Below, in pieces: positions 62,015-64,000 of a stretch of 64,000 nucleotides of DNA (position 1 is its first letter; each line of letters begins with the position of its first letter). The notes beneath the pieces were generated by a model. It did not search any database, was not told the DNA's origin, and worked only from the letters and a program-made list of their open reading frames with translations. The stretch is taken from contig NZ_CAXUNP010000018.1 in assembly GCF_964252635.1 (NCBI RefSeq), positions 1 to 64,000 of the forward strand, in the 5' to 3' direction. The position numbers and the translations under genes are program-made. The stretch is from Jatrophihabitans sp964252635. GTDB taxonomy: Bacteria; Actinomycetota; Actinomycetes; Mycobacteriales; Jatrophihabitantaceae.

Positions 62015-64000
62015 ATGAGCAGCGGCGCAGACACCAGACCCGCCAACCCCGAGTCGCCCGCCGACATCCCCGCCCACCGCTACACCGCCGCCCTCGCCGG
62101 CCAGATCGAGACGGCCTGGCAGCGGCGCTGGATGGACGAGGGCACGTTCGACGCGCCCAACCCCGTCGGTCCCCTGTCCGAGGGCTTTGACCGCGTCGCC
62201 ATCGGGCGGCACACCTACATCATGGACATGTTCCCGTACCCGTCCGGGACGGGCCTGCACGTCGGCCACCCGCTGGGCTACATCGGCACGGACGTCTTCG
62301 CCCGGTTCCGGCGCATGCAGGGTGACAACGTCCTGCACACCATGGGCTTCGACGCGTTCGGCCTGCCCGCCGAGCAGTACGCGGTGGAGACCGGGCAGCA
62401 CCCGCGCGTGACCACCTACGGCAACATCGAGGTGTTCCTGCAGCAGCTGCGCCGGCTCGGCCTGGGCCACGACGAGCGGCGCCGGTTCGCGACCACCGAT
62501 CCGTCGTACTACCGCTGGACGCAGTGGATCTTCCTGCAGATCTTCAACTCCTGGTACGACACCGACCTGGACAAGGCCCGGCCGATCGCCGAGTTGATCA
62601 CCGAGCTGGACGCGGGTGAGCGGCGTCCCGGGCCGGGCACGAACGCGACCGGCCGCCCGTGGTCGGAGCTGTCCGAGACCGAGAAGCGACAGGTGGTCGA
62701 CAACCACCGGCTGGTCTACCGCAGCGACGCCACCGTCAACTGGGCCCCGGGCCTGGGCACGGTGCTGTCCAACGAGGAGGTCACCGCCGACGGCCGCTCC
62801 GAGCGCGGCAACTTCCCGGTGTTCCGCAAGCCGCTGCCGCAGTGGAACATGCGCATCACCGCCTACGCCGACCGCCTGGTCCGCGACCTGGACCTCATCG
62901 ACTGGCCCGACAAGGTCCGCGCCATGCAGCGCAACTGGATCGGTCGCTCGACCGGCGCCCACGTCGCGTTCGCCTCGCCCGCCGGCGACATCGAGGTGTT
63001 CACCACCCGTCCCGACACCCTGTTCGGTGCGACGTACATGGTGCTGGCCCCTGAGCACCCGCTGGTCCCGTCGTTGACGACCGACGCCTGGCCGGCCGAC
63101 ACCCCGGTGACCTGGACGGGGGACGCGCTGACCCCGCCCGTCGCCGTCGAGCAGTACCGGCTGGCCGCGTCGCGACGCTCGGAGCTGGACCGGCAGGCGG
63201 GCGACCGCGCGAAGACCGGTGTGTTCACCGGCTCCTACGCGATCAACCCGGTCACCGGCGCGCCCGTGCCCGTCTTCGTCGCCGACTACGTGCTGATGGG
63301 CTACGGCACCGGTGCGATCATGGCCGTGCCGTCCGAGGACCAGCGTGACTGGGACTTCGCCGAGGTGTACGGCCTGCCCGTCGTGCGGACCGTCGCCCCG
63401 CCCGAGGGCTGGGACGGTGGCGCGTACGCGGGCGAGGGCGCGCGCATCAACTCCAGCAACGACGAGGTCTCCCTGGACGGGCTGGACGTCGCCGGCGCGA
63501 AGGCCCGCATCATCGAGTGGCTGGAAGCGGCGGGCCGTGGTCGCGGGGCCGTCACGTACCGCCTGCGCGACTGGCTGTTCAGCCGCCAGCGGTACTGGGG
63601 CGAGCCGTTCCCGATCGTCTACGACGAGACCGGGCTGCCCGTCGCGCTGCCCGAGTCGATGCTGCCCGTGGAGCTGCCCGAGACCGACGACTTCTCGCCG
63701 AAGTCGTTCCCGCCCGACGACGCCGACTCCACGCCCGAGCCGCCGCTGGGTCGCCTGGGGGACTGGGTCGAGGTCGAGCTGGACCTGGGCGACGGGCCCA
63801 AGAAGTACCGCCGCGAGACCAACACCATGCCGAACTGGGCCGGGTCGTGCTGGTACGAGCTGCGCTACCTCGACCCGAACAACACCGAGCGGCCGGTCGA
63901 CCCCGAGATCGAGCACTACTGGATGGGCCCGAACGCCGACCGCCCGCTGGGCGGCGTCGAGTTGTACGTCGGTGGCGTCGAGCACGCCGTGCTGCACCTG
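62015..64000 (+). CDS. leuS: Leucyl-tRNA synthetase (5' part; gene continues beyond the window)
   Basis: The first 662 residues of a class I synthetase. The HIGH motif is HVGH in FPYPSGTGLHVGHPLGY (near residue 80). The CP1 editing domain lies at ~250-430, including TTRPDTLFGATYMVLAPEH and GTGAIMAVPSEDQRDWDFA. YRLRDWLFSRQRYWGEPFP begins the second half of the catalytic core. The window ends at YVGGVEHAVLHL, so KMSKS and the anticodon-binding domain are outside. AGGAG (62005-62009) is well spaced from the ATG. Inserted segments such as GERRPGPGTNATGRP are typical of the longer actinobacterial LeuS. Confidence 0.97.
   Translation, partial: MSSGADTRPANPESPADIPAHRYTAALAGQIETAWQRRWMDEGTFDAPNPVGPLSEGFDRVAIGRHTYIMDMFPYPSGTGLHVGHPLGYIGTDVFARFRRMQGDNVLHTMGFDAFGLPAEQYAVETGQHPRVTTYGNIEVFLQQLRRLGLGHDERRRFATTDPSYYRWTQWIFLQIFNSWYDTDLDKARPIAELITELDAGERRPGPGTNATGRPWSELSETEKRQVVDNHRLVYRSDATVNWAPGLGTVLSNEEVTADGRSERGNFPVFRKPLPQWNMRITAYADRLVRDLDLIDWPDKVRAMQRNWIGRSTGAHVAFASPAGDIEVFTTRPDTLFGATYMVLAPEHPLVPSLTTDAWPADTPVTWTGDALTPPVAVEQYRLAASRRSELDRQAGDRAKTGVFTGSYAINPVTGAPVPVFVADYVLMGYGTGAIMAVPSEDQRDWDFAEVYGLPVVRTVAPPEGWDGGAYAGEGARINSSNDEVSLDGLDVAGAKARIIEWLEAAGRGRGAVTYRLRDWLFSRQRYWGEPFPIVYDETGLPVALPESMLPVELPETDDFSPKSFPPDDADSTPEPPLGRLGDWVEVELDLGDGPKKYRRETNTMPNWAGSCWYELRYLDPNNTERPVDPEIEHYWMGPNADRPLGGVELYVGGVEHAVLHL

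Overview
The window is about 70% G+C and comes from the chromosome of an actinobacterium with an MreB elongation machinery. The basis is gene content and order: tig-clpP1-clpP2-clpX, valS-folC-ndk-mreBCD-PBP2-rodA, a TIGR03960/TIGR03936 pair next to a long RNase E/G, rplU-rpmA-obgE-proB-proA, and nadD-rsfS-phosphoglycerate mutase-leuS. GTG starts are frequent, and many genes have a TANNNT box 6-8 bases before the start codon, which suggests leaderless mRNAs. No prophage, IS element, rRNA or CRISPR array is visible. There is one tRNA (Pro-UGG) and one 100-N assembly gap inside the RNase E/G gene.

Layout. 0.1-7.2 kb is a stress and regulation zone: a DUF2382 protein, a sigma factor paired with a zinc-motif/Asp23 fusion, an azoreductase divergent from an HxlR-type regulator, an MgtC-like protein, an MFS exporter behind a decamer repeat array, a STAS protein and a GAF-ANTAR protein. 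7.3-13.0 kb holds a DUF4383 protein, the glpF-glpK-glpD glycerol operon and a Nei-type DNA glycosylase. 13.0-17.6 kb holds tRNA-Pro, trigger factor and the ClpP1P2/ClpX protease, with a ClgR-like operator. 17.7-26.5 kb is M3 peptidase, GNAT, valS, folC, small membrane proteins, a frame-disrupted SUFU-domain gene and ndk. 26.6-32.4 kb is the rod-shape operon. 32.4-38.4 kb has a transporter, a proline-rich protein, two radical-SAM-related genes and an interposed P450. 38.6-47.2 kb runs from RNase E/G through L21/L27, ObgE and proline synthesis. 47.3-59.95 kb separates proA from nadD and holds accessory genes: a Ser/Thr kinase, sulfotransferase, glycosidase-like protein, two-component system, UbiA prenyltransferase, two-domain acyl reductase, ParA-like ATPase and SppA. 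59.95-64 kb is nadD, rsfS, a phosphatase/mutase and the 5' part of leuS.

Most interesting signals. (1) Between obgE and proB, four exact 64-bp repeats each carry a complete 19-codon ORF whose stop overlaps the Shine-Dalgarno sequence of the next start, ending at the proB ATG. (2) Upstream of leuS there is an apparently leaderless 13-codon leader ORF with three consecutive Leu codons, followed by mutually exclusive stem-loops, consistent with leucine attenuation. (3) The rplU leader holds two consecutive stem-loops. (4) A 10-bp-periodic repeat array precedes the MFS gene. (5) A family of long hairpins with related loops lies behind several genes.

The housekeeping calls are firm. Regulatory readings are inferences from sequence symmetry and spacing; no search or folding program was run.
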